Of a stretch of 64,000 nucleotides of DNA, positions 1-11,232 are shown in pieces. Within the stretch, counting starts at the first letter, position 1. Each line of letters starts with the position of its first letter. A program made the translations under genes and the position numbers. The DNA is from Castanea sativa (taxonomy: Eukaryota; Streptophyta; Magnoliopsida; Fagales; Fagaceae), in the NCBI RefSeq assembly GCF_040712315.1, contig NC_134017.1, positions 50,093,636 to 50,157,635 on the forward strand, written 5' to 3'. The notes under the pieces were generated by a model. The model ran no database searches, was not told where the DNA came from, and was given only the letters and a program-made list of their open reading frames with translations.

Positions 1-250
1 CTATTATTTAAGAGGGAGACTAACTGAAGTGTAGTCAAAAGTGACTTAGTAGAAGGCTCACATGTGAAGGGGAGATTTGTTACAATATTCACAAGTGAGT
101 GATGTGGTTAATTAAGAGGTGAAGTCCTACATAGGATAATAACCACAAGAGTGAGTGGTTAATACAACATAATTGGGTTCAAACCCATTGGCTTAAACTT
201 TTGGGTTAAATAGTATCCCTATATGTTATATTAACTTCTCAATTGAAATC
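1..250 (+). mobile_element. 3' end of an LTR retrotransposon: polypurine tract and start of LTR
   Basis: A purine-rich run (GAAGGGGAGATT) ends at 77. It is followed by TGTTACAATATTC, which has the look of a polypurine tract abutting a 3' LTR that begins TG at 78. The LTR fades out by about 250, so it is truncated, and the element body would lie left of the window. No coding sequence is visible. This is inferred from the PPT-LTR junction alone; the family is not identified. Confidence 0.45.
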
Positions 251-349
251 TCCCAAGATGTTACCTCCTAACACAAGCCTATCATACAAACCACCAAGGG
301 ATAAAGTTGAGCATGAATAGTGATAATAACAATAAGAAGAATTTTTTTT

Positions 350-2205
350 ATTGATGTTAAAAAATGAGTCACCCAAAGTATACGGGGAGTATACAATTGG
401 GGGCATGCAATCAATCACTTAAATTACATAGTATCAAATCACTAACTGAAAGTATAGTACAACTACACAAAACTATCATCCATTCCAACAAATTCTAAAG
501 AAAAATAGTTTAAGGTCAAGCAAACTTCTCTTTGAATCCTCAAAACATTGATTATTCCTCTCCCTCCAAACACACCACATCAAATAGTGAGGAGTAGCCA
601 ACCAAATCCAACCATTTCAATGATGACCAAAACACCATTGCCAGCAAGCTTGTAACTCAACAACCATTCTCGACATCTCCCAACAAACTCTAAACAAGCC
701 ATACACCATAGACCATATATTAGTAGCAATAGTTCGATGGAGTAATAGGTGTTCGACTATTCCCTGTTTCATTTACACATATAGCACTAACCCAAAATCC
801 AAACACTGTTTCTGTAAATTGTTAGTTATCAAAATTTTCCCAAGGCAATAGTCCATCCAAAAAAAGCAAATCTAAATGGGAACTTTGACTACCATATGCT
901 TCTTCAAGGGAGTGACTAATCATTAGCATTAAGCAAGGCTTGATTGTACCCATTAATCCCAAAACCCTTTTTCTTAGCTAGAATCCAACAAATCTTGTCC
1001 TCCCTACTTCCCTTCACTGAAGTGCCATAGATGGAGTCCATAAAATTTGATAGGCACTCTAATTCCCAATCTTGAATAGCTCTTATAAAATTCACATCCT
1101 AATGAAGGACCCCAATGGTGAATTTCATAAGATCAGCCGCCCTAGCCTCCTTATTGCGGGTAATCCAGAATACTCAAAGAAAGCACATCATTGGAGAGCT
1201 CCCCACACACCACAAATCCTACCAAATCTTCACTCTATATCCATCCCTTACTTCATACTGGATAAAATTGGGTCAACCTCATCTTATTGTCTTCCACAAA
1301 CTACCTCCATAAGGAGCAAAAACTTAATTGGAACACCAATTGCCCCCCTCACAACCATACTTTTCCTCAATTAACCCTCCTCCAAAGCACATTCCTCTTA
1401 ATCCCAAATCTCCACAACCACTTCCCTTATAAACCTTCATTGAAATGCCTCAAACTCCTAATGGCCAACCCTCTTGCTGGAAAGGATTACAAACCTTAGT
1501 CCAATTCACCGGATGAAATTTGGACTCATTCTCAAAACCACTCCATAAAAAGTTTGCTGAAATTGTTCAAGTCAATTAGCCACATCAACTGGAATAAGAA
1601 ATAAAGAGAAGAAATATAGGAAAATTAGACAGAGTACTTTTAATTAAAGTGACTCTATGTCCCTTAAATAAGTACAACCATTTTCACCTTGTGAACCGCC
1701 CTTCCACCTCTAAAATAGCATTCCAAATCATCTTCTCCTTAAATTTATCACCCAAAGGAAGGCCTATATATTTCATTGGAAGCAAGCCCCACTTACAACC
1801 TAAAGACATCCACCAACTCCTCAATGTTAGGAACCACCCCCACATGAACCAATTTAGACTTACCCAAGTTTATTTTTAGACCCAACACAGCCTTTGAACC
1901 AAATAAACACCAAACAAAATATCAGAAGCTGATCCATATCAGTACCACTAAAAATCAAATTATTATTTGCAAAGAGATTGAGACACCATCAAAGTGTTTT
2001 CTACTAAATTACCCACACCGAAACCTAACAAGTGACCTTCATTCATAACCTTAACCAACTTTCTGATAATTGCATCTATAACTATGACAGACAGCAAAGG
2101 AGAAAAGGGGTCTCATTGTCTTAACCCCTATAATTCTCAAAAAATCCACAAGGAGACCAGTTAATATGGATAGAGAACCGAACCATGTATAGGCATAAGT
2201 GGAAT
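350..2205 (-). mobile_element. Degenerate LINE (L1-type) retrotransposon fragment
   Basis: Read on the minus strand, this carries broken reverse-transcriptase and zinc-binding RT (zf-RVT) sequence typical of plant L1-type LINEs. Near 2100-2160 is a GLRQ-DP-SP-like block. Near 1960-2000 is a relic of the ADDTLIF motif. Near 1740-1860 is the conserved CKWG-LPMKY stretch, followed by the IGLPLG-like end. Near 530-600 is the W-VWRERN motif of the C-terminal zf-RVT domain. Many stops and frameshifts interrupt it, so it is not functional. The RT start is missing (5' truncation at about 2205). A short T run at 342-350 could be the reverse of the poly(A) tail. Short forward ORFs over this region are shadows. 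Confidence 0.75.
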
Positions 2206-4619
2206 AAAATAAAATGGGTAGGGCCTAGGATTTGTTTGGAATTAGCACCAAGTAGTGAAAATAGAAAAAAATACATCCAACAAGTCATAACCAAGCATGG
2301 GAGAATGATAAGAACCCAAGAATCAGTACATAGACTTTCTTGGAATTAGCACCAAAGTACAAGAAGAATTCAACCCAAATTACATTAAGGAAATACTGTT
2401 TCACACTAGTTCACACGCATATTCACAATTGATGTGAGAATGTCCACATTTTAAAAATGTAAGACATTTTAACACAAAAGTGGATGTATGAGAATAAAAA
2501 ATAAAAAATCCTTACATTAATCCATGACCAACTGGCTACAATAAGGAATCCATGTGCTTCACAATAGGCTCTCCAAATTGGGAGTGGCTCACCTCCAGTT
2601 TTTATTTCTCCTGTTTCCTCCTGTTTTCAGATAGATGAATGACACCTAGAAACAAATTGATCCAATGATTAAAAAGAAAGAGGCCAACTAGGAAAAATAC
2701 AGTAGTGACCTAATTGCCTCTTCCTTTTCGCTCTGGCTCTCCTGTCACTCTGCAATTGTGCAGCATCACCACGCCAATCACTTTGCAACTATGCAGCACC
2801 ACAACGCCAAACCGAAAATATAGAGCACAAACGAAAAGCCCAAAATTGACCATATTAGTCAAACTGAAATCCCAAACCATCTGTGAAAAGTTAAATCTCA
2901 CCATTGACGACCCTATCGCGTGCTTGCAAGAAAATCAATTGTTTTCCATTTTCGATTTTCAAATCAAGTTCAAAACCAGTGAGCTTTTTCGTCGTTGAGG
3001 TTTCAAATCTCAGATGCTTTTCATTAAAAGCTTACCCACAATTTTTCACATTTCGCATCTCCCTCTCTGTTGAAATCTATCACCATTGAAGTTTTTCGGA
3101 TTTGCATGCGTTTTTTCTTTTCTTTTCTTGCTTTTCAGATAGTGAAAATCGAATGGTTTTTACTCTTCTTGTTGTGTTTATTTTTCTAATTTTAAAATGA
3201 TGTTCAACTTGAGGAATTGAGAGATTTGTGAATTTTGAAAACCCCTTCAATCTTTAAATCTTCAACCCTGTAGGAGCATAAATAAAAATCTGAATAAAGA
3301 TTTTTATGAGAGAGAGAGAGAGAGAGAGAGAGGGGCGAAACAAGAGAAAGAGAAAGGGAAAATGAGAGAAGGGAGATTGAGGTGGGCGATGGCCCAGAAA
3401 GCTCCATAGAAGGATGGGTAGCTGTAGAAAGAGATAGAAAAAGAAAAGAGAAAGCAACGCACAAATTGAGAGAGAGATGTGGGCTTTTTTTTTACCTTTG
3501 AATGGTTGGTGTGCCAGATGTCATTCATCTATCTAAAAACGGGAGAAAACAGGAGAAATAAAAACTGGAGGTGAGCCGCTCCCCTCCAAATTTTACATCT
3601 AAGATAGAAAGAAAATAAAATCATAGTAAGATTACAAAAGATATGAAGGTAAAAATCAAATCCCTCTAATAGCATCAATTAGAGTTAATCAACATACCAC
3701 CGGCAAAGGTGATGCAGCAATAGGAAGCCCTCAAAAGGATCCATCATTTTGAACCACTTGCCAAGAGGTCGTGACTTCAAGTACTAGTACTGACCCATAC
3801 TTTCTAATATGCAGAAATTGTAATAATGGAGTCAAGTGGTAGTACGCTCTACTATAGTGGTTCCCATTGGCTTACCAAAATACCTAAGTGACAATGTACC
3901 ATGGGATGTGAAGCAATGATTACACACGCGAGTCCCTTTTTTTCTTCTACAAAAAAGAGTTGAATCAACATCAATCAGGTTCAACAAAATGAATCAGTAC
4001 TAAATTTCTAATAGGCCTAATTTAGGATTCGCACCTTAATATCTACCACTCCACACACCCACCACACCTCCCCCCCCAAAAGAAGGAGAAAAAAAAAACA
4101 ATTGTCTTTAACGGAAATTACTCAAGCACTTTTATCCATTTTGCCACTTTCATAAAACGTAATCTCTCCAATTTAATATACATATTGGTTGTTACTCATG
4201 CTTTATTTTTCTTTTTCTTTTTTATGTTACGATTATTACAAATTTTCTTCTAAAAACAAACTTTTACTAATTTTATTACGTAGACCTTACAAACCGATGA
4301 GTCAACTTTTAAAACATAAACCAAGAAAGTAATTAAGAAATTTAATTATAATGTTGCTAATTTGGCACCAATTACATTTATTTATATTTTTGTAAGTTTT
4401 TTGTAATAAAATTTGTAGTAGGTCTAATATTTTCCTTTATTTTTTTGTTATCACTTCTAGTTCATTGAAGCTAAACTCTCTCATATGGTGGCTGTCTTAA
4501 TTACATTATTGCATTCTTAATACAAGTTGAGAGTTAACAGCTGTTGGTCCTGTTGGATTTAGAAATTTATACTATCATACTAGTGAACCAAATATCATAG
4601 CTGAATGTGTATGTTGCAG
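2206..4619 (+). other. Intron of the left receptor-kinase paralogue
   Basis: Parts of this stretch resemble the intron before the penultimate exon of the complete receptor kinase (about 42350-43340). The phrase around 2230-2260 matches that around 42355-42385. The block after 3593 matches that after 42745. The region just before the exon (4440-4619) also matches, including the ATTACATTATTGCAT string. A MULE-like element occupies 2580-3583. No exon was found here. Confidence 0.6.
2580..3583. mobile_element. Non-autonomous MULE-like element with 9-bp target duplication
   Basis: The ends form terminal inverted repeats of about 65 bp: GGGAGTGGCTCACCTCCAG at 2580 and its near-perfect reverse complement ending at 3583. 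Both repeats run on through the ATAGATGAATGACA block. The element is flanked by an exact 9-bp direct repeat, CTCCAAATT, at 2571-2579 and 3584-3592. Nine-bp duplications and long TIRs are the signature of the Mutator superfamily. The 1004-bp body has no transposase. It has a GC-richer stretch (2710-2830) and a GA microsatellite (3309-3332), and could contain captured host sequence (Pack-MULE), but no donor gene is recognised. The element sits inside the paralogue's intron. Confidence 0.88.
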
Positions 4620-5718
4620 GGGCTATATGGCACCAGAATATGTATTATGGGGTATTTTAACTTACAAGGCAGATGTTTATAGTTTTGGAGTCGTTTTATT
4701 GGAAATTGTTGCTGGGAAGAACAACAGGAAACATGGACCAAACGAGAACCCTGCATGTCTTCTAGATTGGGTAAGATACATCCTTCCAATGTTCTTTTGA
4801 AACTTCGCAGCTAAAAGCCCCATATGAAGCATGAACCCAAGCTGCTTCGTTTGGAGCTACTCCATTTGACTAGGTCAACCTGCTTTATGCTTCGCTGGGC
4901 TCAAGGTGGAAAATCATCATACATAATTTAGTTGAAATTGTCTGACCCCCAGTTATATGAGGAGAGAATTTAGCCAATTGAACAATATTTTTTGTTTGCA
5001 TCTTCAAGGCTCAAGTTGCATGATTAATTTTTCATTGAAAATCTAAGTGATGTGCTGATGATGTCTTAACGTTTTGTTAAAATTCTTCAAAACACTGGAA
5101 AATTTAATTATATTTTGCAAAAAAAAATGAAAAGGATGAATTTCCCAACTAAAAAGAAGTTGTTATTAATTGCTTTATATTTAAATTTAAAAAAAAAAAA
5201 CTATTCTTTTATTAATTTACTCACTTATTTTTTTCATCATTTGAATAGGAAGCCTATAGCTTTGCTCATTAATAGAAAATTGCAACATTAAATCAGTTTT
5301 TTTTTTTTTCATTGGTTTCCTTCTCACTCCCAAACTCTCTTCTTTGTCACTTCAGGCCATCATTTTACATCAGAAGGGGAATATGATGGAGCTTGTAGAT
5401 CCAGAATTGGGGACTGAGTTCAGTAAGGAAGAGGCACTAAGAATGATTAAGGTAGCTTTATTATGCATTAATCCATCACCAGCACTTAGGCCCACCATGA
5501 GTGCCGTAGTGAGCATGCTTGAAGGACAAACAGTCATTGATGAATTGAATATGGATCTAAGAGTTTATAGTAATGAATGGACGTTTGATTCCTTGAGTGA
5601 CCAATTTGGTCAGAGCCAACGTGAAAGCTCAATGAAAAGTGAGAGCCCCACTCAGTCCTTAAAGGCTAGATGGATTGGGTCTTCTTCTACATCTGCCCCA
5701 GGATCTCTATCCCACTAA
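4620..5718 (+). CDS. Last two exons of a second LRR-VIII-2 receptor-like kinase (partial in window)
   Basis: Exon 4620-4770 follows the acceptor TTGCAG and ends at a GTAAGA donor. It encodes the kinase activation-loop end and subdomains VIII-IX (GYMAPEY, then [20 protein letters not shown], ending CLLDW). Exon 5356-5718 follows CTTCAG and encodes the kinase C-lobe (MELVDPELG, then [24 protein letters not shown]) and a Ser-rich tail, ending in TAA. Both exons match the last two exons of the complete gene at 43341-44648 in size, phase and sequence. They form a tandem paralogue about 39 kb away on the same strand. The catalytic HRD and DFG exons and the whole ectodomain are not found between 1 and 4620. 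They may lie left of the window behind the LINE, or be lost. The two exons are open and carry no stop codon, so decay cannot be claimed from this part. Confidence 0.85.
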
Positions 5719-6400
5719 TCTTGACTCTCGGTAACATATATAATCAACTAATATGTGCTTGTTTAATGATAAGAAACTATATACTATTTGTTTCACTAGC
5801 TCCAAAAGATAAATGGATTAGCTATGTGATTTAAGTCTCAAGATCTTGAGTTTGACTCCCTCTATTAGTATACAGCCAACTCCTTGGCTCCTTGCAGACT
5901 TGCAGTTACCTAAGAAATTTACCCATGAATGTGCCACAGGAGGATTGCCTATGCCTATTGCTCCAAACAGCCTAGGGATTAGTTAGGTTTCAAAAAGATT
6001 TGGATATCTCGTAAAAATAGAAAAAGATCAGCTATGTGGTTTCAACTTTCAATTCCAACATTTGTAAGAGGAAACTCAATATATTTTTTACAAACTGAAG
6101 AATTGTTCCTTCTCAATATGACTACATGTGACCCTAGATATCTATAGTGTTGAGCATGTAGTTATTATTAATTATAGAGATGTATATACTCTTATTGTAC
6201 ATCTGCCCAGGATCTTTATCCTATAAATCTTATTTCTTGGTAATGTAAGCATGCTACTGCCCTCTAAGCTTATAAGACAGGTAAATGTTTGTTTGATGAT
6301 AAGAAACTATATTCACTTCACTTACTCCAGGAGTGAAAAGCTCAGTCCTACGGTTTTAATTCCAACATGATACTTTGGATGGGATTTTTTTGGGAGTGAG
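5719..6400 (+). other. 3' UTR/downstream flank of the left paralogue, internally duplicated
   Basis: The sequence after the stop (CTTGACTCTCGGTAA) recurs in diverged form at 6190-6320 (CTGCCCAGGATCTTTATCC, then CTTGGTAATGTAAGCATGC). The same two-fold arrangement is present downstream of the complete paralogue (44650-44770 and 44990-45100). No further gene is visible. Confidence 0.55.
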
Positions 6401-6559
6401 GCACATCTATGTCAAGGGCGCACTCATTTATTTAGCCCTTTGGCCATTGTCGGCTTGTGGACAAAAATATGCTCTAGGCCAATTGCCAAGGGTAATTGGG
6501 CTTCGTTTGGGGGTTAACACTTGACTTGATTCCTTCCGGTAGAAAGTTGCAATCCAATA

Positions 6560-6720
6560 AATTGGATGAGTTTAAGTTATACTTGGTGTATCTTCACAAG
6601 AGTTACACTATTTTTGAACCATTGGATTTTATTAGATCTAATGTTAGAAAAAGAACTAATGTCATGACATTAATGATCTTTATTTTGCGAAATTCTAGGC
6701 TCTCTCTCATAACCTGAAAT
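6560..6720. repeat. Solitary terminus of a long-TIR repeat family
   Basis: GTTTAAGTTATACTTGGTGT followed by an AACCATTGGATTT-like block matches the termini of the full element at 11865-13064. Only one end is present here. The LINE at 6740 is inserted just after it. Confidence 0.5.
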
Positions 6721-6774
6721 TTGTCACTTACTCTCTCTTTTTTTTTTTAGAGGGAAACACGTCAACGTATTTTA

Positions 6775-7125
6775 TTAAGAAAAACCCGCTAAATCGGTTT
6801 GGAATACAGAATAAAGTTGTGATGGAACATCATCCATCCAAACTAGAAAATCTGGAATGCCTATTGCATATCTAGCCAGACTATGCGCTAAATTGTTGCC
6901 TTCCCTCTTTGTATGAGAGTAAAGCAGCTCATCGAAATGTTCAGATAAAAACTTCGCATCCTCCAATAGTAAACCGTATGGCACCAATACCTTCTCATCC
7001 TCCCTTAAGCCTATAATGACTGCCATTGAGTCTCCTTCTAACACAGCCCTCCTCACACCCACATCTGATGCGAAATTTAGAGCCCACACCGCAGCCATAG
7101 CTTCAATATCAGAACAACCTAGCAT
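6775..7125 (-). pseudogene. LINE RNase H-like domain (3' end of ORF2)
   Basis: The stretch has the plant RVT_3 pattern: AMAAVWALNFASDVG, then LEGDS, then a C-terminal H-KREGN-LAHSLAR block. It is the most 3' domain of the element and ends at a stop near 6775, close to the poly(A) tail. It is cut off from the rest of the ORF. Confidence 0.8.
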
Positions 7126-7877
7126 CTAGTGCACCACCTTCGAACATGATGCAATTACTAGACCTCTATCATCTCTAATGACTACACCTATACCAAATTT
7201 CTTCTGCTGTGGGAAAATTGCCCCATCGAAGTTAATTTTGAAACAACCTGATGGGGGTAGCTTCCACTTACATCTCGTTGGTTGGGTGTGAATCGGTATT
7301 GAGACTTGGCTGACCTGTGTTGCTTGGAATTCAACTAACCAAGTTTTGGAGAGGTGAGCAATCTGATGGATGGCATCTGCGAGTTGATTAAGCGGAGCCC
7401 GGTTTTGCTAGTTCCATATGGACCACACCATAACAGCAAATAATTCCAGCTGCTGAGTGTGGTTGATTATCCATGATAAAAGTTCTTTAAAACTTACAAA
7501 CTGAACTTCTCCACGAAAACTCCACAGCTCCGGTTCTGCCCACACCAAGTCAAGCTCAGAGCATGACCACAATGCATGTAGGGAGTCTTCTGTTGCAGCT
7601 CGGCATCTCAAGCATAAGTCCTCCTCTGTTATTTTGCGCCGAAACCGAGATTTTTTTTGTTGGCATGGCTTCTCGGCAAGCCCTCCACAGCAGTGTCTTC
7701 ACCTTTTGTGGTACACATGGACCAAATTTTCTTCCAGATCTGTGTATCTTCCATTGTGACCGATTCCTGAGTTCTGTCCAACATCTCTTCCTCCATTTTT
7801 AAGAATTTATAGCCTGACTTGCAACTGTACTGTCCGTTACTTGAATTGGGCCAATACAAAGTGTCTTCCGTAGCAGC

Positions 7878-8354
7878 TCAGCTTAGAGGGGTTTGCTTGA
7901 TTAACTCTGCCTCTTCCTCATTAAATAACCCCTCTACCATCTCTACATTCCACTGTCTAGTTTGTGGATCAATAAGAATATCCACAGTAGAATCTTCATA
8001 ATCCACTATTGGACATACGGATAGAAGTGGGGGATGTTTCTTTGGCAGCCAGTGGTCTTGCCAAATTCTAATTTTTTTTCCCATTGCCACCCCTCCACCT
8101 CGCTCCCCTTTGAATGACATGCCTCCCAATGAGTATACTCCTCCATGCATAAGAACCCAGCCTTGAATCCTTAGCTTCCATGATTGTTGTGTTTGGAAAA
8201 AAAAACGTGCCTTGAATACCTTGTAGAAGAGAGTATTACGATCATGCAAGAGCCGCCAAGCTTGTTTTGCTAAAAGTGAGTCATTGAACAAAGCAAGATC
8301 TCTAAAACCCATACCACCCATTGCTTTAGATTTTGTCAAATCTTTCCATTTCAC
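7878..8354 (-). pseudogene. LINE reverse transcriptase, C-terminal part (broken)
   Basis: This open stretch of 158 codons lies within the LINE above. It encodes the conserved region after the RT fingers/palm ([19 protein letters not shown], then [10 protein letters not shown]). It is separated by stops from the upstream RT block (8664-8924) and from the downstream zf-RVT blocks. No active enzyme can be made. Confidence 0.8.
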
Positions 8355-8975
8355 CCAATGGATTTTCCTCCGATCACCTCATTGTTCCCACCAAAACTTC
8401 TTTATCATTGCTTCAATCTCATTGCATAGGGTCAAAGGAATTTTGAAACATCCCATTGTGTAAGTTGGAATGGCTTGGATGACTGATTTTATCAACACTT
8501 CCCTACCCGCTTGTGAAAGTAGCTTCCCTTCCCAACCTTGGATTTTCCTCCACACCCTCTCCTTGATATAGTTGAAGCTTGTTTTCTTCCCTTTTCCAAC
8601 AAATGAAGGCCCAAATATTTCTCGTATCGCATAATTTCAGGAACTCCCCAAGCTTCTTTGATATTATGGGTCTCCTTGCCTAATATCCCTTGTTGGATGA
8701 ATTAAACCACTAGGTTCTACATTTACCAAAACTGAGTAGGTAACTGTTCTCACACACACCATAATAAGATTAATCCACCCTTCATTAAAACCCATCCTCC
8801 TCATAATTCCTTCAAGAAAAGACCATTCTATCCAGTCATACGCCTTGCTCATATCTAGTTTTATGGCCATATAGCCATGGCTGCTAGACCACTTACTCTC
8901 TCTTAAGTCTCTATAACAACTCATTTGGAGGAGGGAAATGAATGAAATGAAAATAATAATTTTAAAATATTTTTC

Positions 8976-9372
8976 AGATAAAGTTTAGCTACAAAATTGG
9001 TTGTGACCTAAGATTACAATCTTACTCAATAAAATAAACATTACTGCATATTTTGAAAATCTAACCGTTGAATTGCATGTTCATTACGCTCTTAATACAC
9101 ATCAAATTTTCTATCAATCGTATGTTATTTACTATATGATCAATAAATTTATATTTTATGCATAATTTTAAACTATCAAAACTTGTAATTTAAAAATTTT
9201 ATTGATAACATAGCTATTGGTCTTTAATTTTCTAAAAATTTTGCAAGTATAGATGATATAAGAAGAAGATATAATCCAATAGTGCAATTGTCAAAATTCA
9301 CCTCCATTAAAAAGATATTGAATATTGAATAAGGTTGTAGGCTACAACCAATTTCGTAACTAAACTTTGTCT
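8976..9372. mobile_element. MITE with about 29-bp terminal inverted repeats
   Basis: AGATAAAGTTTAGCTACAAA at 8976 is matched by the reverse complement of the end at 9344-9372 (AGACAAAGTTTAGTTACGAA). The interior is AT-rich and non-coding. The flanks ATATTTTTC and ATATTCTAC agree at 7 of 9 positions, which could be a decayed 9-bp target duplication; the superfamily is unproven. Confidence 0.7.
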
Positions 9373-9428
9373 ATATTCTACCCTTTCCTTATTTGGAATT
9401 TTTAATTGAGAAAATGAAAAGTTCATTC

Positions 9429-9816
9429 CATTGTTTGGAAGTTTAAGTATAAGAGAATGAAATGGATAGGAAGGAACATACATTCCTCTTTATTCCCTCA
9501 AATTTTGATTCTGCCCCACCCCAAAAAAATTGCAAGGAATTAAAGGGAATAAAATTATATTTAATGAAATTTTTACTAAAATTTTCAAAATACCCTTATA
9601 TATCCATCTATGTATTTTAAAATATGGATCTAATAATAATATTGTCATAAAATGATTCTATTCATTTTTTTCTATTTTAAAACATCCAAATAATATTACT
9701 TAATTTTGTTCTATTCATTTCTTTTTCATTTATTTCTCTTACTTAAATACATTTCATTATATTCTTTTCCATTTCTTTATAATTATTTTATTCCTTTATG
9801 AACTTCCAAACGAAGG
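9429..9816. mobile_element. MITE-like foldback sequence
   Basis: The inverted ends TTGTTTGGAAGTT (9431) and AACTTCCAAACGAA (9801-9814), each followed by AT-rich, partly complementary sequence, fit a short non-autonomous DNA transposon. The target duplication is not resolved. Confidence 0.5.
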
Positions 9817-10026
9817 CTTATGTACCATCCATACAGATCCTTTCTCCTATATGCATCTTCTTACTATTTTTGTCCCACCAGTTTCAAATATTTCAAATAA
9901 GTTAAATCCCATCATAATTTCTTCCCTGTCTTCTTAATGTTTACTCATTTAACTTTGATTTATCTCATCATAATTTCTCAAATAAGTTAAATCCATCAAC
10001 CACTCTAATTTGGTTTCACTTCTTTT

Positions 10027-10029
10027 CCA

Positions 10030-10064
<35 letters not shown>
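10027..10064. repeat. (CT)n microsatellite
   Basis: An uninterrupted CT dinucleotide run. Two T-rich tracts follow at 10141-10175. Confidence 0.95.
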
Positions 10065-10069
<5 letters not shown>

Positions 10070-10420
10070 TTGTTAGAGCAACTCTTCCTCAACATTGTCA
10101 ATCATCTCCCCCATCATTTCCTATCCCTTGTTTTTGTTTTCTTTTTGGTTTTTTTTTTTTTGATTTTTTTTTTTTAGCTTTGGTTGATTTGAAATCTACC
10201 AACAAGGCACCCATGGTGGCCAACTACACATGAAAAATGAACATGAAGAGTTTATTTGGAATATCAAATTGAAATTGAACAAGTATTTTGAAAGAGAATG
10301 TAAAAAAAATAAAAAATAAAAATTGAGAAGAGTAGGGAGTCATTTAGGGAGAGAGAAGATTAAAATGAGGAGAAATATGAAGTGCAGATAAAAAAAGTTG
10401 TTCCATTATTAGGATTTTTT

Positions 10421-10860
10421 TGGCATTTAGCATGATAGTCATAACATTTTTGTTATGTAGCATTAGAACTAAACATATTAGTTAAGTAGCATTTCGAGTG
10501 TCTAAAACACTTCATTGAACTCATATCTTAAAGGCTCGAGTAAGGCAGGCTAAAACTCGAGTCTCTAAGACTCTCGAGTTCCTTCAAGCTTTGATCAGGT
10601 TTGTTTCTCTCTTCTCTTCTCCAAATCTGTTTCTTTCTTCTCTTCTTTGTGCTTTGCTTTGGTTCGTTTCTCTCTTCTCTTCTCCAGATTTGTTTCTCTC
10701 TTCTCTTCTCTTATCCACTTTCTTCTTTGTTTCTCCAGACATGGAAGAGACTTGAGTTCCATGATCAAAATTGAGTGTTTGAAGCTCAAGATGCTCCATA
10801 ATTATTATGTTTGGTTTTCCTACTACATAATGAAATTATTAGCAAAATCATGCTAATTTG
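10421..10860. mobile_element. Foldback/TIR element with about 100-bp diverged inverted ends
   Basis: The left end (GGCATTTAGCATGA, then TTATGTAGCA, AACTAAACATA, GAGTGTCTAAAACAC) pairs with the reverse complement of the right end (CCAAATTAGCATGA, then TTATGTAG, AACCAAACATAATA, CAAACACTCAA). The interior holds repeated TTTCTCTCTTCTCTTCT segments. The CTCGAGTCTCTAAGACT block links it to the element at 13398-14210. It has no transposase; the small ORFs inside are low-complexity artefacts. Confidence 0.55.
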
Positions 10861-11044
10861 GAAAGAAAAAAAAAACTCATTAATATTTGGAGGAAGGGAG
10901 GGAGGGAAAGTAAAGAGGACAATGAATTCTATGTTATTTCCATGGCAGCAGCCTAAATGTGCATCATCACCATCTGGGAGAAAAGAAAAATGAGGAGATA
11001 ATTTGGATGTGAAAGAGAGAAAGAGGAGATAATAAAGGTATTAA

Positions 11045-11180
11045 TGATGTCTCTCGTTAGAAAAGAGAAAAGAGGAACAATATTCTCAACCATTAGATTT
11101 ATTACAAATCAACAGTCTTAAAAATGTGTAACTTTTTAAGAGTTATATCAGGTGTAAGTTGAATTGAATTTAATGGCTCT
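11045..11180. repeat. Solitary terminus of the long-TIR repeat family
   Basis: CAACCATTAGATTTATTAC followed by GAGTTATATCAGGTGTAAG matches the right terminus of the element at 11865-13064. Only one end is evident. Confidence 0.5.
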
Positions 11181-11232
11181 ATTTAATAGTTTCCTTTTGA
11201 GTCTCTATTGGATATTGTGATTTTTATTTTTA

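Larger units (their letters stand above)
6740..8889 (-). mobile_element. 5'-truncated L1-type LINE with RNase H domain and 15-bp target duplication
   Basis: On the minus strand, from the 5' side: RT palm with KLDMSKAYD and IRQGDP (about 8885-8664); the rest of RT with [20 protein letters not shown] (8354-7878); zf-RVT fragments (7859-7408); and an RNase H-like domain (7125-6775) with a GDS motif and HTKREGNNLAHSLARYA. The reading frame is interrupted several times, so it is dead. The T run at 6738-6748 is the complement of the poly(A) tail. The exact 15-bp repeat CACTTACTCTCTCTT occurs at 6725-6739 and 8890-8904, which fixes both ends. It shows a target-primed insertion truncated within the RT domain. 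ORF1 and the endonuclease are absent. Confidence 0.9.

Noticed and set aside
3204..3528. Minus-strand open frames rich in Ser-Leu repeats
   Set aside because: They are read through a GA/CT microsatellite inside the MULE-like element; low complexity, no domain, no support.
10584..10856. Lys/Glu-rich and Ser/Phe-rich open frames on both strands
   Set aside because: They follow a repeated TTTCTCTCTTCTCTTCT tract in a foldback element.
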